Shown here piece by piece: positions 15,571 to 21,836 of a stretch of DNA of 22,170 nt. A program made the position numbers and the translations under genes. The stretch spans positions 1 to 22,170 of the forward strand of contig DEHM01000016.1 in the NCBI GenBank assembly GCA_002351925.1, in the 5' to 3' direction. Source of the DNA: Bacteroidales bacterium UBA2800 (GTDB taxonomy: Bacteria; Bacteroidota; Bacteroidia; Bacteroidales; Paludibacteraceae). Numbering within the stretch: the stretch's first letter is position 1; each line of letters begins with the position of its first letter. The notes under the pieces were generated by a model. It was not told where the DNA came from. It saw only the letters and a list, made by a program, of their open reading frames with translations, and ran no database searches.

Positions 15571-16542
15571 ATGCTCTCTCTCCGCACATATGTCAACCCC
15601 CATATCGCGCCGCGCTCGGTCATGCGGACGGTTATGGAGTACCTGACTATCATCTTTGGCATCTTCCCGATGGCGCTGATGGTCAACTGGGTGCTGCTGC
15701 CGCACGCGTTCGTGGGAGGCGGACTGACGGGTATCTGCTCGATCATCTATTACCTGACCGACGGACTCTTCCCGACGCTCTTCCCTGAGTATGGCGGGGC
15801 GATACCGGTGTGGCTGACCACGTTTGTGTTCAACGCGATACTGTTGCTCATAGCGGGCTATACCGTGGGATGGCGCTTCTGTATCCGTACGATGGTGGGC
15901 GTAGCGGCTATCACGTTCTGGTACCGAATCATCCCTATCTTGCCCGAACCCATCATCGCCGATCCCTGGCTGGGCGCTATCATCGGCGGTTTTGTCTTCG
16001 GACTTAGTCTGGGCGCTGTCATCGCCAGCAACGGCTCGTCGGGAGGCACCGATATCGTGGCAATGATCATCAACCACTATCGCGACATCTCGATGGGCAA
16101 TATCATGTTGCTCTGCGACATACTCATCATCCTCTCCGCCTTCTTCCTGCCTATCCCCGAAAGGCTGATGGAGCAGGGCACGGACCCTATCTACATACAG
16201 ATCAAGCGTGTGTTGTGCGGTGTGTGTATGACGGTGTCCTATACGGCGGCTGTCGATTGGCTCATCGCCCGTTTCCACCAGTCGGTACACATCTTTATCT
16301 ATTCGTCCAAATACGACGAGATAGCTACGGCCATCAACACCACCGTCAACCGCGGTGTGACGGTGCTCGACGGCACAGGCTGGTACTCGCAAAAGCCCGT
16401 CAAAGTCATCTCGGTGCTGGCACGTCAGCCGGAAGCCTCGCTTATTCTCAACCTGGTGCACCGGATCGACCCGAATGCGTTCGTCAGTCAGGCCAACGTA
16501 GCCGGCGTCTTCGGTGCCGGTTTCGACAAGATAAAGAAATAA
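15571..16542 (+). CDS. YitT-family membrane protein (DUF161 + DUF2179)
   Basis: This 323-residue protein has about six hydrophobic segments in residues 25-230. They include the family-like HAFVGGGLTGICSIIYYLTD and FGLSLGAVIASNGSSGGTDI. A C-terminal soluble DUF2179-like domain follows (about 240-323), with INTTVNRGVTVLDGTGWYSQ. The molecular function of the family is not established; a transporter-like role is often assumed. The ATG lies 10 nt after the gcvP stop, so it is probably cotranscribed. A terminator follows the stop codon at once. Confidence 0.88.
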   Translation: MLSLRTYVNPHIAPRSVMRTVMEYLTIIFGIFPMALMVNWVLLPHAFVGGGLTGICSIIYYLTDGLFPTLFPEYGGAIPVWLTTFVFNAILLLIAGYTVGWRFCIRTMVGVAAITFWYRIIPILPEPIIADPWLGAIIGGFVFGLSLGAVIASNGSSGGTDIVAMIINHYRDISMGNIMLLCDILIILSAFFLPIPERLMEQGTDPIYIQIKRVLCGVCMTVSYTAAVDWLIARFHQSVHIFIYSSKYDEIATAINTTVNRGVTVLDGTGWYSQKPVKVISVLARQPEASLILNLVHRIDPNAFVSQANVAGVFGAGFDKIKK

Positions 16543-16548
16543 GGGTAC

Positions 16549-16580
16549 AAAAAAATGGCGCTCACGCGAGCGCCATTTTC
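16549..16580. terminator. Bidirectional terminator between YitT-family gene and groEL
   Basis: AAAATGGCGCTC (16552-16563), a 4-nt loop and GAGCGCCATTTT (16568-16579) form a 12-bp stem with A and T tracts at its base. It separates two convergent transcription units. Confidence 0.88.
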
Positions 16581-16587
16581 TTTATTC

Positions 16588-18216
16588 TTACATCATGCCT
16601 CCCATACCTCCGGCGGGCATTGCCGGAGCAGGATGCTCTTCGGGATGATCCACGATGACTGCCTCGGTGGTGAGGAACATACCGGCTACCGATGCAGCGT
16701 TCTCCAGGGCTACACGAGCCACCTTAGCCGGATCAATCACGCCGGCCTCATACAGGCTCTGATACTCGTCCGTACGGGCGTTGTAGCCGAAGTCCGCCTT
16801 GCCTGCGCGTACCTTATCTACTACTACGGCACCTTCTTTACCGGCGTTGCTGACGATCTGACGCAGCGGCTCTTCTATCGCACGACGTACGATCTCGATA
16901 CCCGTCTGCTCGTCTTCGTTAGCGCCTTTCAAGCCTTCCAGCGCAGCTTGTGCACGGATATACATCACGCCACCGCCGGGCACTACGCCCTCTTCGATAG
17001 CGGCACGGGTAGCCGACAACGCATCGTCCACGCGGTCTTTCTTCTCTTTCATCTCCACCTCGCTGGCAGCACCTACGTTCAGCTGAGCTACCCCGCCGGC
17101 CAACTTAGCCAGACGCTCTTGCAGTTTCTCCTTGTCGTACGTGCTCTTGGTGGCAGCAATCTGCGCCTTTATCTGACCTACGCGAGCGGCAATCGCCTCT
17201 TTGTTGCCGGCACCGTTGACGATGGTGGTGTTGTCTTTGTTGACGGTGATGGTCTCAGCCGTTCCCAGCATCTCCAGCGTAGCCTGATCGAGCTTGATAC
17301 CTTTCTCCTCGCTGATGACGGTACCGCCGGTCAGGATAGCGATATCCTCCAGCATCTCTTTTCTGCGGTCGCCGAAGCCCGGAGCCTTCACGGCACAGAT
17401 CTTCAGTTGCGCACGCAGACGGTTCACTACGAGTGCTGTCAGCGCCTCGCTGTCGACGTCCTCGGCGATGATGAGCAACGGACGTCCGCTCTGTACAGCC
17501 GGCTCGAGCACGGGCAGCAACTCCTTCAGGTTAGAGATCTTCTTATCATAGATAAGGATATACGGCTTGTCCATCTCTACCAACATCGTCTCGGTGTTGG
17601 TTACGAAGTACGGACTGATATAGCCGCGGTCGAATTGCATACCTTGTACTACGTCGATGGTGGTGTCCATACCCTTGGCCTCGCCGATGGTGATGACGCC
17701 GTCCTTGCTGACCTTACGCATCGCGTCTGCAATCAGCTTACCTATCTCCGCATCGTTGTTGGCCGAGACGGTAGCCACTTGCTCTATCTTGTCGAAGTCG
17801 TTGCCTACGACTATGGCGTTCTTCTTGATCTCAGCCACCACGGCTGCCACGGCTTTGTCGATACCGCGTTTCAGATCGAGTGGGTTAGCGCCCGCCGTCA
17901 CGTTCTTCAGACCTACGCCTACGATAGCTTGAGCCAGCACCGTAGCCGTTGTCGTACCGTCACCGGCTTGGTCGCCCGTCTTCGACGCTACTTCCTTCAC
18001 GAGCTGTGCACCCAGGTTCTCGGCGGCATCTTTCAGTTCAATCTCTTTGGCTACCGTCACACCGTCTTTGGTGATATGCGGCGCACCGTATTTCTTGTCA
18101 ATAATGACGTTACGTCCTTTCGGACCCAGTGTCACCTTAACTGCGTCAGCCAGTTGGTCAACGCCACGCTTCAGCGCCTCTCGCGCCTCTACATTATAGG
18201 TAATATCCTTTGCCAT
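16588..18216 (-). CDS. groEL: Chaperonin GroEL (60 kDa)
   Basis: This 542-residue protein covers the whole GroEL family. It begins with MAKDITYNVEAREALKRGVD and has VTLGPKGRNVIIDKKYGAPH and the ATPase motif GDGTTTATVLAQ. Also present are VVPGGGVMYIRAQAALEGL and a C-terminal GGM-rich tail (MPAGGMGGMM) that sits in the ring cavity. It forms double heptameric rings with GroES for ATP-driven folding. It is the second gene of the groES-groEL operon. The 53-nt gap from groES is mostly a tandem repeat array of 8-nt units. A long open frame on the opposite strand here is a shadow. Confidence 0.98.
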   Translation of the reverse strand: MAKDITYNVEAREALKRGVDQLADAVKVTLGPKGRNVIIDKKYGAPHITKDGVTVAKEIELKDAAENLGAQLVKEVASKTGDQAGDGTTTATVLAQAIVGVGLKNVTAGANPLDLKRGIDKAVAAVVAEIKKNAIVVGNDFDKIEQVATVSANNDAEIGKLIADAMRKVSKDGVITIGEAKGMDTTIDVVQGMQFDRGYISPYFVTNTETMLVEMDKPYILIYDKKISNLKELLPVLEPAVQSGRPLLIIAEDVDSEALTALVVNRLRAQLKICAVKAPGFGDRRKEMLEDIAILTGGTVISEEKGIKLDQATLEMLGTAETITVNKDNTTIVNGAGNKEAIAARVGQIKAQIAATKSTYDKEKLQERLAKLAGGVAQLNVGAASEVEMKEKKDRVDDALSATRAAIEEGVVPGGGVMYIRAQAALEGLKGANEDEQTGIEIVRRAIEEPLRQIVSNAGKEGAVVVDKVRAGKADFGYNARTDEYQSLYEAGVIDPAKVARVALENAASVAGMFLTTEAVIVDHPEEHPAPAMPAGGMGGMM

Positions 18217-18233
18217 AATTTTGGAAAATTTTA

Positions 18234-18273
18234 CTAGTTATCTAGAATTCTAGAAATCTAGAACTCTAGTTAT
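18234..18273 (-). repeat. Intercistronic 8-nt tandem array between groES and groEL
   Basis: Five octamers on the plus strand: CTAGTTAT, CTAGAATT, CTAGAAAT, CTAGAACT, CTAGTTAT. The groES stop codon (18270-18272) lies in the unit nearest groES. Because the unit is 8 nt and each contains CTAG, TAG stops occur in all frames. Confidence 0.88.
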
Positions 18274-18545
18274 TTTACAATCGCCAGCACATCGCTCTGG
18301 CGCATAATCAGGTATTTCTCACCGTCCAGCTCCAGCTCCGTACCGGCATACTTGCCATACAGCACCTGGTCACCGGCTTTCAGCACCATCGTCTCGTCTT
18401 TGGTTCCTTCGCCTGCTGCCAGCACCTCGCCACGCAGCGGTTTCTCTTTTGCGCTGTCGGGAATGATGATTCCGCCAACAGTCTTTTCTTCTGCAGCAGC
18501 CGGCTTAATCAGCACACGGTCTGCTAAAGGTTGAATTTTGCTCAT
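18270..18545 (-). CDS. groES: Co-chaperonin GroES (10 kDa)
   Basis: This 91-residue protein starts at ATG 18545 (MSKIQPLADRVLIKPAAAEE), the usual family start. A longer open frame back to 18641 would add an unrelated 32-residue extension and is rejected. The mobile-loop region (TVGGIIIPDSAKEKPLRGEV) and the beta-barrel (VLKAGDQVLYGKYAGTELEL) are clear. It forms the heptameric lid of the GroEL folding chamber. It is followed by groEL across a repeat-filled gap. Confidence 0.97.
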   Translation of the reverse strand: MSKIQPLADRVLIKPAAAEEKTVGGIIIPDSAKEKPLRGEVLAAGEGTKDETMVLKAGDQVLYGKYAGTELELDGEKYLIMRQSDVLAIVK

Positions 18546-18585
18546 AGTATATGTTGATTTTGTAATTGTTTTCCATCTTTGGAAA

Positions 18586-18628
18586 TGACAAACAATGTGC
18601 CACGTAAAAAAATACTGCCAATTTGTCA
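18586..18628 (-). promoter_or_regulatory. Candidate control region of groESL (dyad TGACAAA / TTTGTCA)
   Basis: TGACAAA (18586-18592) and TTTGTCA (18622-18628) form an interrupted dyad, 41 nt upstream of groES at its nearer edge. There is no CIRCE element and no good TAnnTTTG element. The closest match, ATTGTTTG on the minus strand, is poor, so groESL may use another sigma factor or activator. Confidence 0.35.
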
Positions 18629-18634
18629 GTCTTT

Positions 18635-18666
18635 TTTGCATATATCAAAAAAATGTAGTATCTTTG
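18635..18666 (+). promoter_or_regulatory. Promoter of the MBL-fold RNase gene
   Basis: TTTG (18635-18638), a 20-nt spacer with TATATCA and an A run, and TATCTTTG (18659-18666). The -7 continues as the perfect palindrome TTTGCATGCAAA (18663-18674). The ATG follows 27 nt after the -7. Confidence 0.82.
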
Positions 18667-18693
18667 CATGCAAATTGATTAAAACCTATTGCC

Positions 18694-20208
18694 ATGAAGA
18701 TCCAATTCCTAGGTGCCACGCGTGAAGTAACGGGCAGCAAGCACCTTATCACCACCGATTCCGGACACACTATTCTCCTCGACTGCGGAATGTACCAGGG
18801 TAAAGGTATGGAGACCGATGCCGCCAACCGAGACCTCGGCTTCGATCCGGCTAAGCTCGACTGTGTCGTGCTCAGCCATGCCCATATTGACCATTCCGGA
18901 CTGATTCCGTATATCGTCAAGATGGGCTTCAAGGGCGATATCTATTGTACGCCTGCCACGCGTGACCTCTGTGCACTCATGCTCGCCGACACCGCGTTTA
19001 TCCAGGAGCAGGATGTGCGTACCTTCAACAAGAAGATCGACCGCCAGAATCCTCATAAGGAGAAAGGTAAGAAATACAAGGTAGAGCCGCTCTACAACCA
19101 GCAGGATGTCAACCGCGCCATGCACCATTTCGTAACCTATAGTTACGACCGCCGCTTCCGCCTCTTCGACGACGTGCTGCTCACCTTCACCAACTCCGGC
19201 CACATGCTCGGCGGCGCCATCTGCTCGCTGGAGATATATGAAGAAGATAAGTCTTACAGCGAACGAAGTGAACGGTCTTACAGCGAAAGCGGTCCTACTG
19301 GCGACGCCGGTCTTACAGCGCAGCGGTCTGTTAAACGCTGGAAGCGCCTGACCTACACCGGCGATATCGGTCGTCGCCATTGTCATATTCTCCCGCCGCC
19401 ACAGCTCTTCCCCCAATGCGACTACCTCATCTGCGAGTCCACATATGGTGACAGGCTACATGACGAGCAGATGGTTACCGAGGAACAACTGCTCGGTATT
19501 GTGCAGGACACCTGCGTCTATCGCAAGGGCCAACTGCTTATCCCGTCGTTCTCGGTGGGCCGTACCCAGGAGATTGTCTATGTGCTCAACCAGCTCTACA
19601 ACGACGGCCGCCTGCCGCACATCCCCGTCTATGTCGACTCGCCTATGTCCACCAATGCCACCCATATCTTCCGCATGTATCCCGAAGAACTGTCCGACGA
19701 GGTGCGCGACACTATGCGCTTCGATCCCGATCCCTTTGGCTTCAACACTCTCCGCTATATCACGGATATCAGCGAGTCGAAGGCGCTCAACCATAAGGAC
19801 GAACCCTGTATCATCATCTCCGCTTCCGGCATGTTGGAGGCAGGACGTATCAAGCACCATGTGGCCAACCATATCTCCGACCCGCGATGCACCATCCTCA
19901 TCGTCGGCTACTGCGAGCCTACCACGCTCGGCGCACGTATCCAACAACCCGGGCTGCAGTGGATTTCTATCTTCGGACTCGACCGCCGTATCAAGGCGCA
20001 GATCACCAAGATTGAGGGCTTCTCCGGACACGGCGACTATCAGGAAATGATTGATTATCTCACGCGAAGCCTGCAAACCGACAAAGTGCAGCGTGTCTTC
20101 GTGGTACATGGCGATGCCGAAGCCGCCGAAGCCTATAGCGGACATCTCCACGATGCCGGCTTCCGAAACATCTCCGTCCCCGAGAAAGGCGAAACCGTCG
20201 AACTATAA
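18694..20208 (+). CDS. MBL-fold / beta-CASP metallo-hydrolase, RNA-processing exonuclease-like
   Basis: This 504-residue protein belongs to the YSH1/CPSF-73-like group. The N terminus is MKIQFLGATREVTGSKHLI. The zinc motif is H62-A-H64-I-D66-H67, followed by H170 in SGHMLGG and D224 in TGDIGR. The beta-CASP segment follows (PSFSVGRTQEIVYVL, YVDSPMSTNATHIF, ISASGMLEAGRIKHH, VGYCEPTTLGARIQ). The C-terminal metal histidines are in FSGHGDYQEM and FVVHGDAEAAE. All metal ligands are present. Cytoplasmic RNA cleavage or trimming is the family expectation. Residues about 186-216 (serine/arginine-rich) interrupt the hairpin between H170 and D224 and are encoded by imperfect repeats, making the protein longer than usual. 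The DUF4476 gene follows after 33 nt. Confidence 0.92.
   Translation: MKIQFLGATREVTGSKHLITTDSGHTILLDCGMYQGKGMETDAANRDLGFDPAKLDCVVLSHAHIDHSGLIPYIVKMGFKGDIYCTPATRDLCALMLADTAFIQEQDVRTFNKKIDRQNPHKEKGKKYKVEPLYNQQDVNRAMHHFVTYSYDRRFRLFDDVLLTFTNSGHMLGGAICSLEIYEEDKSYSERSERSYSESGPTGDAGLTAQRSVKRWKRLTYTGDIGRRHCHILPPPQLFPQCDYLICESTYGDRLHDEQMVTEEQLLGIVQDTCVYRKGQLLIPSFSVGRTQEIVYVLNQLYNDGRLPHIPVYVDSPMSTNATHIFRMYPEELSDEVRDTMRFDPDPFGFNTLRYITDISESKALNHKDEPCIIISASGMLEAGRIKHHVANHISDPRCTILIVGYCEPTTLGARIQQPGLQWISIFGLDRRIKAQITKIEGFSGHGDYQEMIDYLTRSLQTDKVQRVFVVHGDAEAAEAYSGHLHDAGFRNISVPEKGETVEL
19251..19330 (+). repeat. In-gene imperfect repeats (GTCTTACAGCG type)
   Basis: GTCTTACAGCG occurs at 19251, 19275 and 19310, with a variant (GTCCTACTGGCG) at 19292 and a last partial copy at 19326. 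Spacings are 24, 17, 18 and 16 nt, so the array is irregular. It encodes a Ser/Arg-rich insertion in the MBL-fold enzyme. Confidence 0.75.
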
Positions 20209-20212
20209 ATCT

Positions 20213-20240
20213 TTTCATCTTTCATCTTTCATCTTTCATC
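20213..20240 (+). repeat. Intercistronic 7-nt tandem array (TTTCATC)
   Basis: Four perfect TTTCATC units fill most of the 33-nt gap between the MBL-fold gene and the DUF4476 gene and end one base before the ATG of the latter. Confidence 0.9.
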
Positions 20241-20241
20241 T

Positions 20242-20670
20242 ATGAAACATTTTCTTTCCTTCCTCCTCCTCCTGCTCAGCCTGACCGTCTCCGCGCAACG
20301 TCATCCTGCGGCCAACCATACCCATCGTCCCGGCTATACGCCTACCTATGAGCAACGTCGCCCGCCGCGTGTCGAGTGTGCCACGCCAGAGCAGATGACC
20401 ATGGTGCTGCAGGTGCTTGAGCAGCAGTCGTTCGACGACAAGAAACTCCAGATAGCCGAACTCTGTGTCACTATCGGCCGTTTCTGCACATCCGACTTGG
20501 CCCGCATGGCGGCTACGTTCTCCTATGATGACAGCCGACTCACCTTCCTGCTCTATGCCCATCCCTGCTGCCAGGATCCGCAGAACTATCCCGCCCTCCG
20601 CGACGTATTCTCCTTCTCCTCCAACTACGACCTGCTCATGCAACAACTCTATCCAAACAGGAAAAAGTAA
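20242..20670 (+). CDS. Secreted DUF4476-domain protein
   Basis: This 142-residue protein has a signal peptide (MKHFLSFLLLLLSLTVSAQ), a short His/Pro/Arg-rich linker (about 20-45) and one DUF4476-like domain (about 48-138). That domain shows the typical spacing of LEQQSFDDKKLQIAEL, FSYDDSRLTFLLYA and QNYPALRDVFSFSSNYDLL. It should be exported to the periplasm. The function of the domain is not known. It probably depends on the MBL-fold gene promoter, since the gap contains only the TTTCATC array. Confidence 0.82.
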   Translation: MKHFLSFLLLLLSLTVSAQRHPAANHTHRPGYTPTYEQRRPPRVECATPEQMTMVLQVLEQQSFDDKKLQIAELCVTIGRFCTSDLARMAATFSYDDSRLTFLLYAHPCCQDPQNYPALRDVFSFSSNYDLLMQQLYPNRKK

Positions 20671-20686
20671 TTTTTCGCGCGTCTTT

Positions 20687-20719
20687 CTTGCGTATATCAA
20701 AAAAAAAGCAGTACCTTTG
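20687..20719 (+). promoter_or_regulatory. Promoter of a small transcription unit
   Basis: CTTG (20687-20690), a 21-nt spacer with TATATC and nine A, and TACCTTTG (20712-20719). The -7 continues as TTTGC-AGCC-GCAAA. It is almost the same in design as the transporter promoter at 3853. Confidence 0.75.
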
Positions 20720-20727
20720 CAGCCGCA

Positions 20728-20946
20728 AAGGTTTTATACCCCTCGTCGCTTGCCGACGTAAAAGTTGTTGCAAAAGCGCAACCGAACTTCACCGTCGGCC
20801 AAAAAGTTAAAACCTTAGTGGATAAAAACAATCTTCCGGTAGGCGCTATAGTCAGAATTGACCGGATAGATGGAAATGATTTTATATGTTCACAGGAAAT
20901 GGCTGAAGTTGGGAAATATTCCCGCAACGAACTAGAAGCACTATAG
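20728..20946 (+). pseudogene. Small AT-rich ORF without an ATG (possible 5'-truncated gene)
   Basis: From 20728 to the TAG at 20944-20946 one frame stays open for 72 codons and reads like a real protein. Its middle is KVVAKAQPNFTVGQKVKTLV, then PVGAIVRIDRIDGNDFICSQ, and it ends YSRNELEAL. It would be a small, charged, beta-rich domain. There is no ATG or TTG in frame; the first GTG is at 20818 and would leave 42 residues. It has its own promoter just upstream and a terminator 29 nt downstream. Base composition is more AT-rich than in neighbouring genes, which hints at a foreign origin or relaxed selection. It may be a remnant whose 5' end was lost, or use an unusual start. I do not recognise the family. 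Confidence 0.45.
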
Positions 20947-20974
20947 TGTAAACATCAGTATTCATTGTTTAATT

Positions 20975-21008
20975 AATCACCGCATTGCAAAAAGGCGGTG
21001 ATTTTTTT
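20975..21008 (+). terminator. Terminator of the small transcription unit
   Basis: AATCACCGC (20975-20983), an 11-nt loop and GCGGTGATT (20995-21003), followed by a T run. The 9-bp GC-containing stem is convincing. Confidence 0.85.
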
Positions 21009-21016
21009 GTGATATA

Positions 21017-21076
21017 TTTGCATATTCCATATTCCATATTCCATATTCCATATTCCATATATTTGTTGTACCTTTG
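21017..21076 (+). promoter_or_regulatory. Promoter-like pair with a repeat-expanded spacer
   Basis: TTTG (21017-21020) and TACCTTTG (21069-21076) are separated by 48 nt instead of about 20. The extra 28 nt are four CATATTC heptamers. With a single heptamer the spacer would be exactly 20 nt. A weak TTTG-like core near 21062 is too close to substitute. Confidence 0.6.
21021..21062 (+). repeat. 7-nt tandem array (CATATTC) in a promoter spacer
   Basis: Five perfect CATATTC units (21021-21055) and a sixth degenerate unit, CATATAT (21056-21062). Confidence 0.92.
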
Positions 21077-21082
21077 CACTCG

Positions 21083-21316
21083 ATTTACGGTACTATAGTA
21101 CGCGATTAGTAGGTTGTTAGTAGGTTGTTAGTAGGTTGTTAGTAGGTGATTAGTAGGTTATAGTCGAGATCGTCCAGAGGCAATTGCGTACCCTCCAAGT
21201 ACCGTCATTATTTTGTCTATCTGCACCACAAGTGAGTCGGTAACAGGTACTGCTGAGAAAGCTTATTGAAGAAAAATTCAAAAAAGAATGGCATATGCTT
21301 GCATATGTCATTTTTT
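21083..21316 (+). ncRNA. Possible structured noncoding transcript or long leader, unidentified
   Basis: This stretch lies between a -7 element (21069-21076) and a hairpin terminator (21281-21317) and has no credible protein frame. CGGTACT (21088-21094) pairs with AGTACCG (21198-21204), and GTACGC (21098-21103) pairs with GCGTAC (21186-21191). Together they enclose the 11-nt repeat array. AGTACC could instead pair with GGTACT at 21246-21251. I do not recognise it as tmRNA, SRP RNA, RNase P RNA or a known riboswitch. Transcription and structure are inferred. Confidence 0.35.
21104..21163 (+). repeat. 11-nt tandem array (GTTGTTAGTAG)
   Basis: A 9-nt GATTAGTAG is followed by three perfect GTTGTTAGTAG units (21113-21145), the variant GTGATTAGTAG (21146-21156) and a partial GTTATAG. 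Confidence 0.9.
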
Positions 21317-21317
21317 T
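21281..21317 (+). terminator. Terminator hairpin overlapping the mce promoter
   Basis: ATGGCATATG, a 4-nt loop (CTTG) and CATATGTCAT form a 10-bp stem with one G-U pair. It is flanked by an A run and a T run. The loop and right arm are also the -33 and spacer of the next promoter. Confidence 0.7.
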
Positions 21318-21329
21318 GTAGTATCTTTG
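21298..21329 (+). promoter_or_regulatory. Promoter of mce-mmdA
   Basis: CTTG (21298-21301), a 20-nt spacer and TATCTTTG (21322-21329). The leader to the ATG is about 90 nt. It contains two imperfect copies of a 15-nt sequence (ACCGGAGGTAATACC at 21347, ACCGTAGATAATACC at 21381). Confidence 0.78.
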
Positions 21330-21422
21330 CAGCAATTTTGGGATTAACCGGAGGTAATACCGCAGATCAACCGAAACAAAACCGTAGATAATACCAAACA
21401 ATTAAACATATTTTTTATCATT

Positions 21423-21836
21423 ATGAAACCCACACACATTGAACATCTGGGCATTGCCGTTCCGAGTCTGGAAGAAGCAATGCCGTTTTTCGAGTTCCTC
21501 AGTGGCAGCAAGTGCTACAGCATCGAGGAGGTTGCTGATCAGAAAGTGAAGACAGCGTTCTTCAAAGTAGGCGAGGTGAAAATCGAACTGCTGGAGCCGA
21601 CGAGCCCGGAGTCGACCATCGCCAAGTTTATTGAGAAGAACGGCGGCCGCGGCGGTGTTCACCACGTTGCCTTCAACGTAGAGAACGTAGCTGACGCGCT
21701 GGCAGAATGTGAGGCAGCCGGTATCCAACTGGTCGACAAAGCTCCGCGCAAAGGTGCAGAGAACCTGATGATTGCTTTCCTGCATCCGAAGAGCACTAAG
21801 GGTGTCCTCACGGAACTCTGCCAACAGCCGGCTTAA
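21423..21836 (+). CDS. mce: Methylmalonyl-CoA epimerase
   Basis: This 137-residue member of the glyoxalase/VOC fold interconverts (R)- and (S)-methylmalonyl-CoA. It starts MKPTHIEHLGIAVPSLEEAM, with H8 as the first metal ligand. FKVGEVKIELLEPT, GGVHHVAFNVENV and the terminal VLTELCQ supply the other conserved blocks and the metal-binding Glu. The length is typical (about 134). It is followed after 38 nt by the decarboxylase/carboxylase subunit gene. This gene pair is common in Bacteroidales and serves the succinate-to-propionate route. Confidence 0.94.
   Translation: MKPTHIEHLGIAVPSLEEAMPFFEFLSGSKCYSIEEVADQKVKTAFFKVGEVKIELLEPTSPESTIAKFIEKNGGRGGVHHVAFNVENVADALAECEAAGIQLVDKAPRKGAENLMIAFLHPKSTKGVLTELCQQPA

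Noticed and set aside
16555..18237. 560-codon open frame antisense to groEL
   Set aside because: This known type of artefact opposite groEL arises from codon bias; the groEL protein is complete and convincing.
18546..18641. N-terminal extension of GroES
   Set aside because: The 32 extra residues have no counterpart in GroES, and the region holds the control sequences.
21104..21163. CRISPR-like array
   Set aside because: Units are 11 nt, head to tail, with no spacers and no cas genes nearby; it is a simple tandem repeat.
21150..21401. Minus-strand 83-codon frame upstream of mce
   Set aside because: It crosses a terminator and a promoter on the plus strand and has no recognisable domain or plausible promoter of its own.
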